Assembly: GCA_902778375.1 (NCBI GenBank)
Contig: CACYXJ010000022.1
Span: 1 to 33,488, forward strand
Direction of reading: 5' to 3'
DNA from: an uncultured Erysipelotrichaceae bacterium
GTDB lineage: Bacteria > Bacillota_I > Bacilli_A > Erysipelotrichales > Erysipelotrichaceae
DNA: 33,488 nt
Shown here: piece after piece, positions 23,177 to 30,836 of the stretch
Numbering within the stretch: the first letter of the stretch is position 1
Layout: each line of letters begins with the position of its first letter
Program-made: the position numbers and the translations under genes
The notes under the pieces: generated by a model
Database searches by the model: none
Seen by the model: only the letters and a program-made list of their open reading frames with translations
Told to the model about the DNA's origin: nothing

Positions 23177-23203
23177 AAGACCGGCAAATGAACTGCCGGT
23201 CTT
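23177..23203. terminator. bidirectional terminator between the beta-helix gene and ltaE
   Basis: AAGACCGGCA (23177-23186) and TGCCGGTCTT (23194-23203) form a perfect ten-base stem with a seven-base loop. A run of As precedes it, so leftward RNA also ends in Us. Confidence 0.9.
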
Positions 23204-23209
23204 ATCTGT

Positions 23210-24235
23210 TTATAAAGCTTCGATCAGAGCATCGACGTTTTCCGGTTTGGTCATGAAGGAAGTGACGAAACGGATCACATGTCTGCCGTCTCCCAGGTCT
23301 TCCCAGTGCGAGAAGGCGAAGCGGTCAGCCAGTTCTGCCATCTTGTCTTCTGTCAGGATCGGGAAGAGCTGGTTTGTTTCAGCGGTATAGCGGAATTCAT
23401 ATCCCTTTGCCCGTAGACCCTCGACAAGCCTGTCGGCCATGGCAATGGCGTGAGCGGAGATTTTCATGTAGCGGTTGTCGGTAAACAGTTCTTCGAACTG
23501 GATACCCAGCATTCTGCCTTTTGCCAGCATGCCGAAGCGCTGTTTGATATGATAGCGGAAATCTTTTTTATATCTGTCGTTGAGAATGACGATCGCTTCA
23601 CCGAAGAGGGCACCGACCTTGGTGCCGCCGATATAGAAGATATCGCAGAGCTTTGCGAGTTCTTCGATTGTCAGGTCGTTATGGCCGGAAGCCAGACCAT
23701 AGCCGAGTCTTGCTCCGTCAATAAACAGCGGAATGTCGTGTTTCTGACATACGGCATAGAGATCCGTCAGTTCTTTCTTCGAATAAAGCGTGCCGCTTTC
23801 CGTCGGGAAGGAGATATAGACAATGCCGGGCTGGACGATATGCTCATGGGCTCCGTCATTGTAATGATTGATGATATACTGATCGACCTGGGCGGCGCTG
23901 ATCTTGCCGCCGCTGTTGGGCAGATACAGGCATTTATGACCGGCTGCTTCCAGAGCGCCTGTTTCATGGACATTGATATGACCGCTGTCAGCGCATACAG
24001 CTCCCTGGTAATGTTTCAGGACGGAAGCGATCACGGTCACATTGGCCTGGGTGCCGCCGACCATGAAATGGACATCGGCATCCGGACGGCCGATCCACTT
24101 TCTGATCAGGTTCCGGGCATTCTCGCAATGCGGGTCTTCCATGTAGCCGATCGTCTGTTCCTCGTTGGTTCTGTTCAAAGCCAAAAGAATCTCCGGGATG
24201 CAGCCTTCAGTATAGTCACTGTCAAAACGTATCAT
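23210..24235 (-). CDS. ltaE: low-specificity L-threonine aldolase
   Basis: The 341-residue PLP-dependent beta-eliminating lyase family protein splits threonine or allo-threonine into glycine and acetaldehyde. It opens MIRFDSDYTEGCIPEIL, has HINVHETGALEAAGHK, the Asp-containing DGARLGYGLAS and the PLP lysine in YIGGTKVGALFGEA. The start is ATG 24235, eight bases after GAGAGG; the longer open frame upstream would run through the ywlC promoter and into ywlC. It yields glycine, linking it to the neighbouring glyA. It is divergent from ywlC. Confidence 0.9.
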   Translation of the reverse strand: MIRFDSDYTEGCIPEILLALNRTNEEQTIGYMEDPHCENARNLIRKWIGRPDADVHFMVGGTQANVTVIASVLKHYQGAVCADSGHINVHETGALEAAGHKCLYLPNSGGKISAAQVDQYIINHYNDGAHEHIVQPGIVYISFPTESGTLYSKKELTDLYAVCQKHDIPLFIDGARLGYGLASGHNDLTIEELAKLCDIFYIGGTKVGALFGEAIVILNDRYKKDFRYHIKQRFGMLAKGRMLGIQFEELFTDNRYMKISAHAIAMADRLVEGLRAKGYEFRYTAETNQLFPILTEDKMAELADRFAFSHWEDLGDGRHVIRFVTSFMTKPENVDALIEAL

Positions 24236-24286
24236 ATTCAAAACCTCTCTGTTTGTTATAATATCATATACGTGGACAGAAGAAAG
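24236..24286. promoter_or_regulatory. divergent promoter region of ltaE and ywlC
   Basis: Only 51 bases separate the two start codons. TATAAT (24257-24262) would drive ywlC with a leader of about 17 bases, and TATGAT or TATTAT hexamers on the other strand could drive ltaE. The two promoters must overlap, so their activities are probably mutually exclusive. -35 elements are weak on both strands. Confidence 0.4.
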
Positions 24287-24883
24287 ATGAGAAGATTTGC
24301 TCAGGATGAAATCGCCGAAATGGCGGAAATACTGAAAAATGACGGGGTGATTTCTGTTCCGACAGATACCGTCTACGGTCTTTGCGCGCGCATGGATTCG
24401 CTGGCTGCCCAGGAGCATCTGCGCGATATCAAGCACCGTCCCGCCGACAAGGCATTTCCTGTCATGTGCAAAGATCTGCAGCAGATCGAAGAAATCGCTG
24501 AAGTCAATCCGGCAGCAAGGGATATCATCACCCGTCTGATGCCGGGACCTCTGACGGTGGTTCTCAGGAAAAAGCCGGATGTTGCGGATTATGTCAACGG
24601 CGGCATGGAGACACTGGCCATCCGGATGGCGACATCGGATGCCCTGGCCAGGCTGATTGAAGCTGTCGGCGTACCCCTGTTCATGACGAGTGCCAACCGC
24701 TCCGGTGAAAAGACATGTACGGATCTTGATGAAATTGAGCGTGCATGTCCCGGTCTGGATGGTATGATGGAAGGCAGTACTGCTTTCGGCAAAGCCAGTA
24801 CGATTGCCGACTGTACAAAAGAAGAAGTACGTATACTGCGCGAAGGTCCGCTGGATCTCGCTGATCTAAAAGGAGAAAACTGA
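24287..24883 (+). CDS. tsaC: L-threonylcarbamoyladenylate synthase (Sua5/YrdC/YwlC)
   Basis: The protein of about 198 residues is a YrdC-fold enzyme that makes threonylcarbamoyl-AMP from threonine, bicarbonate and ATP for the t6A modification of tRNA. Signatures are [15 protein letters not shown] (about 20-34), [23 protein letters not shown] and MTSANRSGE. It has only the YrdC domain, without the C-terminal Sua5 extension. ATG 24287 has only a weak purine run upstream. An in-frame GTG at 24272, ten bases after TATAAT, would add five residues and make it nearly leaderless. Its stop overlaps the glyA start by one base. Confidence 0.9.
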   Translation: MRRFAQDEIAEMAEILKNDGVISVPTDTVYGLCARMDSLAAQEHLRDIKHRPADKAFPVMCKDLQQIEEIAEVNPAARDIITRLMPGPLTVVLRKKPDVADYVNGGMETLAIRMATSDALARLIEAVGVPLFMTSANRSGEKTCTDLDEIERACPGLDGMMEGSTAFGKASTIADCTKEEVRILREGPLDLADLKGEN

Positions 24884-26100
24884 TGGAAGACAAACAGCTT
24901 GAAGCATTGATTGCCCGGGAAGCCGAGCGGCAGGGACACAACATCGAACTGATCGCCTCTGAGAATTTCTGCTCTCCGCAGGTGCGGGAAGCAGCGGGAT
25001 CGATCCTCACCAACAAGTACGCAGAAGGATATCCCGGCCGCAGATACTACGGCGGCTGCGTCAACGTTGACGAAATCGAGGAGCTGGCCAGAACCAGGGC
25101 CTGCGAACTTTTCGGGGCGGATCATGCCAATGTCCAGCCGCATGCCGGATCACAGGCAAACATGGGTGTATATTTCGCCGTGCTGAACCCACATGACACG
25201 GTTCTCGGCATGGATCTTGCATCCGGCGGCCATCTGACGCACGGGGCACGGGTTTCCTTTTCCGGAAAACAGTATGATTTCGTTTCCTACGGTGTCGATC
25301 CGGAAACTGAGCGGATCGATTATGATGCCGTGAAAAAGCAGGCACTGGAAGTCAGACCGAAACTGATCGTCTGCGGTGCCAGCGCCTATGCCAGGGAAAT
25401 CGATTTCAAGGCATTCCGCGAAATCGCCGATGCCTGCGGGGCAATGCTGATGGTCGACATGGCGCACATCGCCGGTCTTGTCGCTGCCGGATATCATATG
25501 AGCCCGGTACCGTATGCCGACTTTGTCACGACCACGACACACAAGACACTGCGCGGACCCCGCGGCGGAATGATTCTCTGCCGTCAGGAATATGCCAAGG
25601 CAATCGACAAGGCAATCTTCCCGGGATTGCAGGGCGGTCCGCTCTGCCATATCGTCGCTGCCAAGGCTGCCTGTTTGTATGAAGCGCTGCAGCCGGAATA
25701 CAAGGACTACATCAGACAGCTGCTGGACAACTGCCAGGTTCTCGCATCCACCCTTCAGGAAGAAGGATTCCGTCTGGTTTCCGGCGGAACCGACAACCAT
25801 CTGATCCTGATGGACACCATGTCCCTCGGCATCACCGGCAGGGATGCGGAAAAAGCACTTGATGAAGTCAATATCACCGTCAACAAGAATGCCATTCCGT
25901 TCGATACCCAGAAGCCGAATATCACTTCCGGAATCCGTCTAGGCACAGCTGCCATGACAACCAGGGGATTCGGAGAGGAAGAATTCCGTCAGGTCGGAAA
26001 GTGGATCGGCGAAGTCCTCAAGAACAAGGATGATGCGGAACTCAAGGAACGTGTCCGTCAGCAGGTCATTGCCATGACTGACCGCTTCCCGTTAAAATAA
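24883..26100 (+). CDS. glyA: serine hydroxymethyltransferase
   Basis: The 405-residue PLP enzyme interconverts serine and glycine with tetrahydrofolate and supplies one-carbon units. LIASENF (23-29), [19 protein letters not shown] and the PLP lysine 221 in [14 protein letters not shown] are all present. AAAGGAG precedes the ATG, which overlaps the preceding stop (TGATG). Placing t6A synthesis and glyA together matches the Bacillus ywlC-glyA neighbourhood. A 22-base gap to the next gene suggests cotranscription. Confidence 0.97.
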   Translation: MEDKQLEALIAREAERQGHNIELIASENFCSPQVREAAGSILTNKYAEGYPGRRYYGGCVNVDEIEELARTRACELFGADHANVQPHAGSQANMGVYFAVLNPHDTVLGMDLASGGHLTHGARVSFSGKQYDFVSYGVDPETERIDYDAVKKQALEVRPKLIVCGASAYAREIDFKAFREIADACGAMLMVDMAHIAGLVAAGYHMSPVPYADFVTTTTHKTLRGPRGGMILCRQEYAKAIDKAIFPGLQGGPLCHIVAAKAACLYEALQPEYKDYIRQLLDNCQVLASTLQEEGFRLVSGGTDNHLILMDTMSLGITGRDAEKALDEVNITVNKNAIPFDTQKPNITSGIRLGTAAMTTRGFGEEEFRQVGKWIGEVLKNKDDAELKERVRQQVIAMTDRFPLK

Positions 26101-26122
26101 AAAGAGAAAGAGGACTACAGGT

Positions 26123-26962
26123 ATGAGTAAAATTGTTTTTCTGGATGTCGACGGAACATTGATCAATTACGAAACAAAAACACCGGAAAGTGCCCGTAAA
26201 GCCATCGATCTGGCAAGAAAGAACGGTCACAAGGTATATATCTGCACCGGCTGTTCCAAAGCTGAAATCGAACAGAGGGATCTGCCGGAACTTGACGGCA
26301 TGATCGGCGGCAACGGTGCCTATGTCGAGGACAACGGCACGGTCGTCATGCATCAGGGTTTATCCAGGGAAGATGTAAAGCACATCGTCGACTGGTGCAA
26401 CGAGCGTCATCTCGGCTTCTATCTGGAAGCCAATTCCGGCATGTACTGCAATGATTACATGTTGGAGCAGGGACCTGCGACAATGATCAAATACGCGACC
26501 GGCAAAGGTGCCGATCTTGCCAAGGCGGAGCAGTCCGCTTCCGGTTTCGTCAACAGTTTCATTCATCTGCAGGGAGAAGATCTCTACCGTGATGATGTCA
26601 ACAAGATCAGCTTCATTCTGAGTTCCTATCAGGATCATCTCGATTCCAAGGAGGAATTCCCGCTTCTTGTCGCCAATACCTGGGGCGGAAAAGGAGAACT
26701 GGCACTGTTCGGCGATCTCGGTCCTACCGGCATTACCAAAAAACACGCGATCGAAGTCCTGCTGGACTATCTCGGAGCGGATCAGAAAGATACAATTTCC
26801 TTCGGTGATGCCAAGATTGACCTGTCGATGTTCGAGCTGTGCGCGTACAATGTCGCAATGGGCAACGGCGGACCGGAAATCAAGGAAGCCGCGGACTATG
26901 TCACTACCGATGTCGACGACGACGGTCTCTACAACGCATTCAAATACCTGGAACTGATTTAA
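26123..26962 (+). CDS. Cof-type HAD hydrolase
   Basis: The 279-residue protein of the HAD IIB (Cof) group has the motif FLDVDGTLINYETK (Asp near 6 and 8), ICTGCS motif II, a large cap and motif IV SFGDAKIDLSMFELC, then MGNGGPEIKEAADYVTTDVDDDGLYNA. Relatives dephosphorylate sugar phosphates, flavin mononucleotide or pyridoxal phosphate. With glyA and other PLP enzymes nearby, a cofactor phosphate is conceivable but unproven. AGAGG precedes the start. Confidence 0.88.
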   Translation: MSKIVFLDVDGTLINYETKTPESARKAIDLARKNGHKVYICTGCSKAEIEQRDLPELDGMIGGNGAYVEDNGTVVMHQGLSREDVKHIVDWCNERHLGFYLEANSGMYCNDYMLEQGPATMIKYATGKGADLAKAEQSASGFVNSFIHLQGEDLYRDDVNKISFILSSYQDHLDSKEEFPLLVANTWGGKGELALFGDLGPTGITKKHAIEVLLDYLGADQKDTISFGDAKIDLSMFELCAYNVAMGNGGPEIKEAADYVTTDVDDDGLYNAFKYLELI

Positions 26963-26969
26963 AAAAAAG

Positions 26970-26996
26970 AGATTCCGATCATACGGAATCTTTTTT
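26970..26996. terminator. bidirectional terminator between the Cof and glycosyltransferase genes
   Basis: AGATTCCG (26970-26977) and CGGAATCT (26984-26991) with a six-base loop. T run 26991-26996 serves rightward RNA, and the A run 26961-26969 serves leftward RNA. Confidence 0.92.
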
Positions 26997-28076
26997 CTAA
27001 AGATACTGCAGGAGGGCGTTCAGATCGCCTTCCTTTTCATATTTCGTCATCAGCCACCGGGTGTTGTCGTAATAGACATCATCGCTTACCAGTTTCCGGT
27101 AGGTTTCATACAGACTGGACATCGACAGGTTTTCCTCCTGAAGGACAACCCCGAAATTCTGACGTTTCGCAGTCTGGGCATTGTAGGAGCGGAGATATCC
27201 GCCGCCGGATACGATCATCTGGGGAATACCCATGGCCAGTGCCTGATGGAAAATGTAATCGTTGCCATCGTGGATTACAGCCGCGGCACCGGGCAGATAA
27301 TCGAGTTTCATGGAAGCCATGAACTGGATGTTCTTTTCCTTGAGAGGCTTGCAGCCCTTGTACCATGCATAGACCGGATAGGGAGCACCGAGGAATGCGT
27401 CATGGATCGCCCGGTAAAGTGTGGTTTTGTTCAGTTTCACATCATCCAGACAGACCAGAAGCCTGTCGCTGGCAGCAGCCTTGGCCGGATAAATGCTGGC
27501 CAGACCGATCCTGGTGACATCCTGTTCGGCCGTAAAGGGCTGGGTCAGAGTCACACCGAACGATATTCTTCTCTCGCAGCGGGAATATACCGAGCGCAGG
27601 TGGAATTCCTGTTCCTGACGGAAATAGGCCAGAGCCTGGTTCATTCCCTGCAGGATCTCGGACGGGAAGGAGATGTTCTTGTACATGGCATTGTTGACGA
27701 CTGCCCAGCAGCGAACATTCTTCCTTCTTGCGGCGACCACGCCGGCAATACGGTCCATGACAATGACCAGATCCGGCTTATACTGATTGATCGCCTCCTG
27801 CACCGCTTCGGTATCGTCGATGATATACTCCTTGGCCAGCGCTCCTTTGGCATACATCCATTCCTCATAGCTGCGGACTCTTGTATGGCGGGGGAACAGC
27901 GGTCTTTTCGGCGTGCTGCAGGCATACAGCGAGACATTGTGAAACTGATTGTCTGCGGAAGCACAGACAGCGCAGGAATGACCTTCCTGCGTAAAAAGAT
28001 CCGCCAGGTTGCGGGTGATAAAATACGCGGCATCTGCTTTCGGCGATGTAATCAGCGGTACGATCAGAATCTTCAT
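26997..28076 (-). CDS. GT-B glycosyltransferase-like protein (UDP-glycosyltransferase family 1-like)
   Basis: The 359-residue protein starts MKILIVPLITSPKADAAYFITRNLADLF, the typical first strand and helix of GT-B enzymes, and has KPDLVIVMDRIAG before the domain boundary. The C-terminal half carries LPGAAAVIHDGNDYIFHQALAMGIPQMIVSG, a divergent form of the family-1 donor motif in which the usual HGGxGTxxEAL is altered. Family relatives move sugars onto lipids or small molecules. Donor, acceptor and even activity are uncertain. No Shine-Dalgarno is present at ATG 28076, which looks leaderless. The upstream frame extends past the promoter and was not used. Confidence 0.7.
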   Translation of the reverse strand: MKILIVPLITSPKADAAYFITRNLADLFTQEGHSCAVCASADNQFHNVSLYACSTPKRPLFPRHTRVRSYEEWMYAKGALAKEYIIDDTEAVQEAINQYKPDLVIVMDRIAGVVAARRKNVRCWAVVNNAMYKNISFPSEILQGMNQALAYFRQEQEFHLRSVYSRCERRISFGVTLTQPFTAEQDVTRIGLASIYPAKAAASDRLLVCLDDVKLNKTTLYRAIHDAFLGAPYPVYAWYKGCKPLKEKNIQFMASMKLDYLPGAAAVIHDGNDYIFHQALAMGIPQMIVSGGGYLRSYNAQTAKRQNFGVVLQEENLSMSSLYETYRKLVSDDVYYDNTRWLMTKYEKEGDLNALLQYL

Positions 28077-28083
28077 CAAATAT

Positions 28084-28089
28084 AGTATA
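28084..28089 (-). promoter_or_regulatory. -10 of the glycosyltransferase gene, apparently leaderless
   Basis: TATACT on the minus strand (28089-28084) is followed by seven bases and the ATG at 28076. No Shine-Dalgarno exists in those seven bases and the -35 is weak. Confidence 0.45.
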
Positions 28090-28098
28090 CACCACACC

Positions 28099-28128
28099 TT
28101 GCACAATCACCTTGATTTGGAATATCAT
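28099..28128 (+). promoter_or_regulatory. promoter of upp
   Basis: TTGCAC (28099-28104) and TATCAT (28123-28128) are 18 bases apart. RNA would start near 28135 and include the GGAGG site. It lies back to back with the glycosyltransferase promoter. Confidence 0.5.
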
Positions 28129-28153
28129 TGTCTAAGAATACGGAGGCCACAAT

Positions 28154-28774
28154 ATGTTGGAAGTACTGAATCATCCATTGATTACGCATAAACTGACGCT
28201 GATGCGCATGAAGGAAACCGGAACAAAGGATTTCCGTGAAAATCTCGACGAGATCGCGGAACTGATGGCATATGAAGTATGCCGCGACCTGCCGGTAAGA
28301 CCGATCGATATCGAAACACCGATGGGAAAGACCACCGGTTACGAACTGTCCAAGGAAATCGTCATCTGCCCGATCCTGAGAGCCGGAATCGGCCTGCTGG
28401 ACGGTATCAGACGTCTGGTTCCGACTGCCAAAGTCGGCTTCATCGGCATGTACCGCAATGAAGAAACACTGGAACCGGTCGAATATTTCGCCAAGTTCCC
28501 GAACAATCTGGATCAGGCGATTACAATGATCGTCGACCCGATGCTGGCAACCGGCGGTTCGGCAATCGATGCCATCGCCGCTGTCAAGAAGCGCGGCGCC
28601 AACAACATCAAGCTTGTCTGCCTGGTCGGCGCACCGGAAGGTGTCAAGGCTGTTCAGGAAGCGCATCCGGATGTTGATATATATCTGGCAGCCCTGGATG
28701 AAAGGCTGAACGAAATCGGTTATATCGTTCCCGGTCTTGGCGATGCCGGTGACCGTATCTTCGGAACGAAGTAA
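28154..28774 (+). CDS. upp: uracil phosphoribosyltransferase
   Basis: The 206-residue salvage enzyme makes UMP from uracil and PRPP. It begins [18 protein letters not shown], has [12 protein letters not shown], the PRPP site [14 protein letters not shown] (about 128-141) and the uracil-binding [18 protein letters not shown] at the C-terminus. GGAGG precedes the ATG. Three bases separate it from the DUF1146 gene. In Bacillus upp precedes the atp operon, which is followed by the DUF1146 gene ywzB; here the atp genes are missing from between them. Confidence 0.97.
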   Translation: MLEVLNHPLITHKLTLMRMKETGTKDFRENLDEIAELMAYEVCRDLPVRPIDIETPMGKTTGYELSKEIVICPILRAGIGLLDGIRRLVPTAKVGFIGMYRNEETLEPVEYFAKFPNNLDQAITMIVDPMLATGGSAIDAIAAVKKRGANNIKLVCLVGAPEGVKAVQEAHPDVDIYLAALDERLNEIGYIVPGLGDAGDRIFGTK

Positions 28775-28777
28775 CCG

Positions 28778-28978
28778 ATGGCACAGTTTTTTGTCAGGTG
28801 TATTGTCTATATCGGCTGTATGATCCTGTCATGGTATGCCCTCGGCGCGCTGAACTTTGAAAAGATGCTGCGCAAGGACCATGTTGTCCAGGCCCAGCTG
28901 CTGTACTTCATGATGGTCATGGCGCTGGCGTATCTGTGCGGATCATTCCTGCTTGCTTTCATGTATCACAGTATCTGA
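28778..28978 (+). CDS. DUF1146 family membrane protein (YwzB-like)
   Basis: The 66-residue protein has two transmembrane helices (about 4-22 and 42-63). Between them is the family pattern ALNFEKMLRKDHVVQAQLLYFMM, with the conserved EK...QAQLLY. The function is unknown. In Bacillus its homologue follows the ATP synthase operon. It is cotranscribed with upp and has only a weak ribosome site, so translation is probably coupled. Confidence 0.85.
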   Translation: MAQFFVRCIVYIGCMILSWYALGALNFEKMLRKDHVVQAQLLYFMMVMALAYLCGSFLLAFMYHSI

Positions 28979-28980
28979 AA

Positions 28981-29006
28981 CTGCACCCTCAGCGGTGCAG
29001 TTTTTT
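28981..29006 (+). terminator. terminator of upp-DUF1146
   Basis: CTGCACC (28981-28987) and GGTGCAG (28994-29000) with a six-base loop, then TTTTTT. Confidence 0.93.
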
Positions 29007-29026
29007 CTGTTCGGGCAGTGTTGCTG

Positions 29027-29035
29027 TGCTACTAT
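29027..29035 (+). promoter_or_regulatory. extended -10 promoter of tilS, apparently leaderless
   Basis: TGCTACTAT fits TGnTATAAT and is followed by six bases and the ATG at 29042. A second hexamer TATAAT (29033-29038) overlaps it but sits only three bases from the ATG. There is no room for a Shine-Dalgarno. Confidence 0.5.
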
Positions 29036-29041
29036 AATGCC

Positions 29042-30259
29042 ATGGATCATTTTGCGGGAAAATGGCTGGCTGCCGTATCCGGAGGTGCGGATTCCATGGC
29101 TCTGCTGGCAATGTGTCTGGATAAGAAGATCGATGTCAGCGCTGCCCATGTCAATTATCACCACCGTGATCAGGCGGACGAGGAAGAGGCATATGTAAGG
29201 CAGTACTGTCAGGAACGGAATATTCCTGTTTTTGTGCTTTCCGAACCGTTCACATACACGGGGAACTTCGAAGCTGCCGCCCGGAAATGGCGCTATGACT
29301 TTTTTGCTGATGTTGTCAGGGAAAACGGATTCCGCGGGGTTCTGGTTGCCCATCAGGAAGACGACCTGATCGAGACCTTCCTGATGCAGGAGGAAAAGAA
29401 CCTGATACCGGAATACTACGGTCTGAAGGAAGAGATGATGTATCACGGCATGCTGGTCAGAAGACCGCTGCTGGATCATACGGCGGCAGAACTGCGGCAG
29501 TACTGTCAGGAAAACAGGATCCGCTATTATACCGACATCACCAACGAAAGCGACGAGTATACCCGCAACCGTATCCGCCATTCACAGGTCATGTCGATGA
29601 GCCGGCAGGAGCGGGACATGGTGCTGCACGAGATCCGGCGGAAAAACGCTGTGATGAAGGAAAGAAGATGCCGGGTCGGGACAATGATCAGCGATGAGCA
29701 TATCATCCTTGCGGATTACCGGAAACAGGAACAGAACGACCGCGACGCACTGCTGCGGATGTTTCTGGATCCGGACAATAGCGGACAGGTGTCTCTTGCC
29801 CACCTGCGCCAGATCGATTCCATCCTGATGCAGAAGGACGACTTCATGATTCCTTTTAAAGAAAAATACATTGTCCAGGATCAGGGCAAATTCTTCCTGT
29901 ATACGGAACAAAAGGAGTATAGTGACAGATACGAATGCCTGACAGATCTGGAAAATGCGGACAGTTCCTTTTACCGCATCATGAAAGGACAGCCGGGCGT
30001 CAATGCCGTCACAGTGACGACGGATGATTTTCCGCTGACGGTCCGCAGCTTCCGCTTTGGCGATGCCATCCGCATGCGTTTCGGCACCAAGGCCGTCCAT
30101 CGCTTCTTCATCGACCGCCATATTCCCCTGTATCAGAGGAAGAACTGGCCCATCGTCGTAAATGCGGCAGGAGAGATCATTCTTGTGCCTGGTCTTGGCT
30201 GCGACATATCGCATTATTCTATAAAGCCTGATTTCAATGTGATACAATATTCTAGTTAA
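29042..30259 (+). CDS. tilS: tRNA(Ile)-lysidine synthetase
   Basis: The protein of about 405 residues attaches lysine to C34 of the AUA-reading tRNA(Ile), an essential change of both charging and decoding. It has the PP-loop SGGADSM (about 13-19), VNYHHRDQADEEE, the AHQEDDLIETFLM motif and the RIRH motif (about 177-180), with C-terminal tRNA-binding domains. ATG 29042 places the PP-loop at the usual distance; an upstream in-frame GTG at 29018 would lie before the -10. It stands with hpt and ftsH, an order conserved across Bacillota. Confidence 0.93.
   Translation: MDHFAGKWLAAVSGGADSMALLAMCLDKKIDVSAAHVNYHHRDQADEEEAYVRQYCQERNIPVFVLSEPFTYTGNFEAAARKWRYDFFADVVRENGFRGVLVAHQEDDLIETFLMQEEKNLIPEYYGLKEEMMYHGMLVRRPLLDHTAAELRQYCQENRIRYYTDITNESDEYTRNRIRHSQVMSMSRQERDMVLHEIRRKNAVMKERRCRVGTMISDEHIILADYRKQEQNDRDALLRMFLDPDNSGQVSLAHLRQIDSILMQKDDFMIPFKEKYIVQDQGKFFLYTEQKEYSDRYECLTDLENADSSFYRIMKGQPGVNAVTVTTDDFPLTVRSFRFGDAIRMRFGTKAVHRFFIDRHIPLYQRKNWPIVVNAAGEIILVPGLGCDISHYSIKPDFNVIQYSS
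30240..30248 (+). promoter_or_regulatory. internal promoter for hpt-ftsH
   Basis: Extended -10 TGATACAAT lies in the last codons of tilS, 30 bases before hpt, with room for the AAGAGGA ribosome site. No clear -35. Confidence 0.4.
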
Positions 30260-30278
30260 CGAAAAGAGGATAACAGCT

Positions 30279-30830
30279 ATGTGGGAAAACAAAGACATCA
30301 AAAAGATACTCGTTTCTGAAGAACAGATCAAAGTCCGCGCGAAAGAACTCGGCGAACAGATTACCGAAGACTACAGAGGCCGTCCGGAACAGCTGCTTCT
30401 GGTTGCACTGCTCAGAGGCTCGGTGCCGTTCCTGGCTGAACTGATCAAACATATCGATCTGGACATTCAGGTTGATTTCATGGATGTATCCTCTTACCAG
30501 GGAACTAAATCCACCGATATCCGTATCATCAAGGACCTTGATACATCGATCCAGGGTATGAACATCCTGCTGGTCGAGGATATCATCGATACCGGCAAGA
30601 CGATCAAGGAAGTCTGCCGTACACTGATGAACAAAGGTGCCAATGAAGTCCGGATCGTCGCCCTGCTCAACAAACCGGAAGGCCGTCAGGTCGATGTCGA
30701 AGCGGATTATAACGGATTCGAAATCGAGAATGAATTTGTTGTCGGCTACGGACTGGATTTCAACCAGCGTTACCGCTGTCTGCCGTATGTCGGCGTACTG
30801 AAGGAAGAGTGTTATACGGTCAAGGAGTAA
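30279..30830 (+). CDS. hpt: hypoxanthine phosphoribosyltransferase
   Basis: The 183-residue purine salvage enzyme converts hypoxanthine or guanine with PRPP to IMP or GMP. ALLRGSVPFLAEL (about 43-55), the PRPP site VEDIIDTGKTI (about 98-108) and the C-terminal VGYGLDFNQRYRCLPYVGVL are all present. AAGAGGA is eight bases before the ATG. In Bacillus the homologue also partners with TilS in controlling ftsH; the same order here makes that possible but unproven. Confidence 0.96.
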   Translation: MWENKDIKKILVSEEQIKVRAKELGEQITEDYRGRPEQLLLVALLRGSVPFLAELIKHIDLDIQVDFMDVSSYQGTKSTDIRIIKDLDTSIQGMNILLVEDIIDTGKTIKEVCRTLMNKGANEVRIVALLNKPEGRQVDVEADYNGFEIENEFVVGYGLDFNQRYRCLPYVGVLKEECYTVKE

Positions 30831-30836
30831 TTGCCT

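Noticed and set aside
23450..24286. Long open frame on the plus strand running from inside ltaE into ywlC
   Set aside because: It is antisense to ltaE; only the part from about 24287 encodes the YrdC domain.
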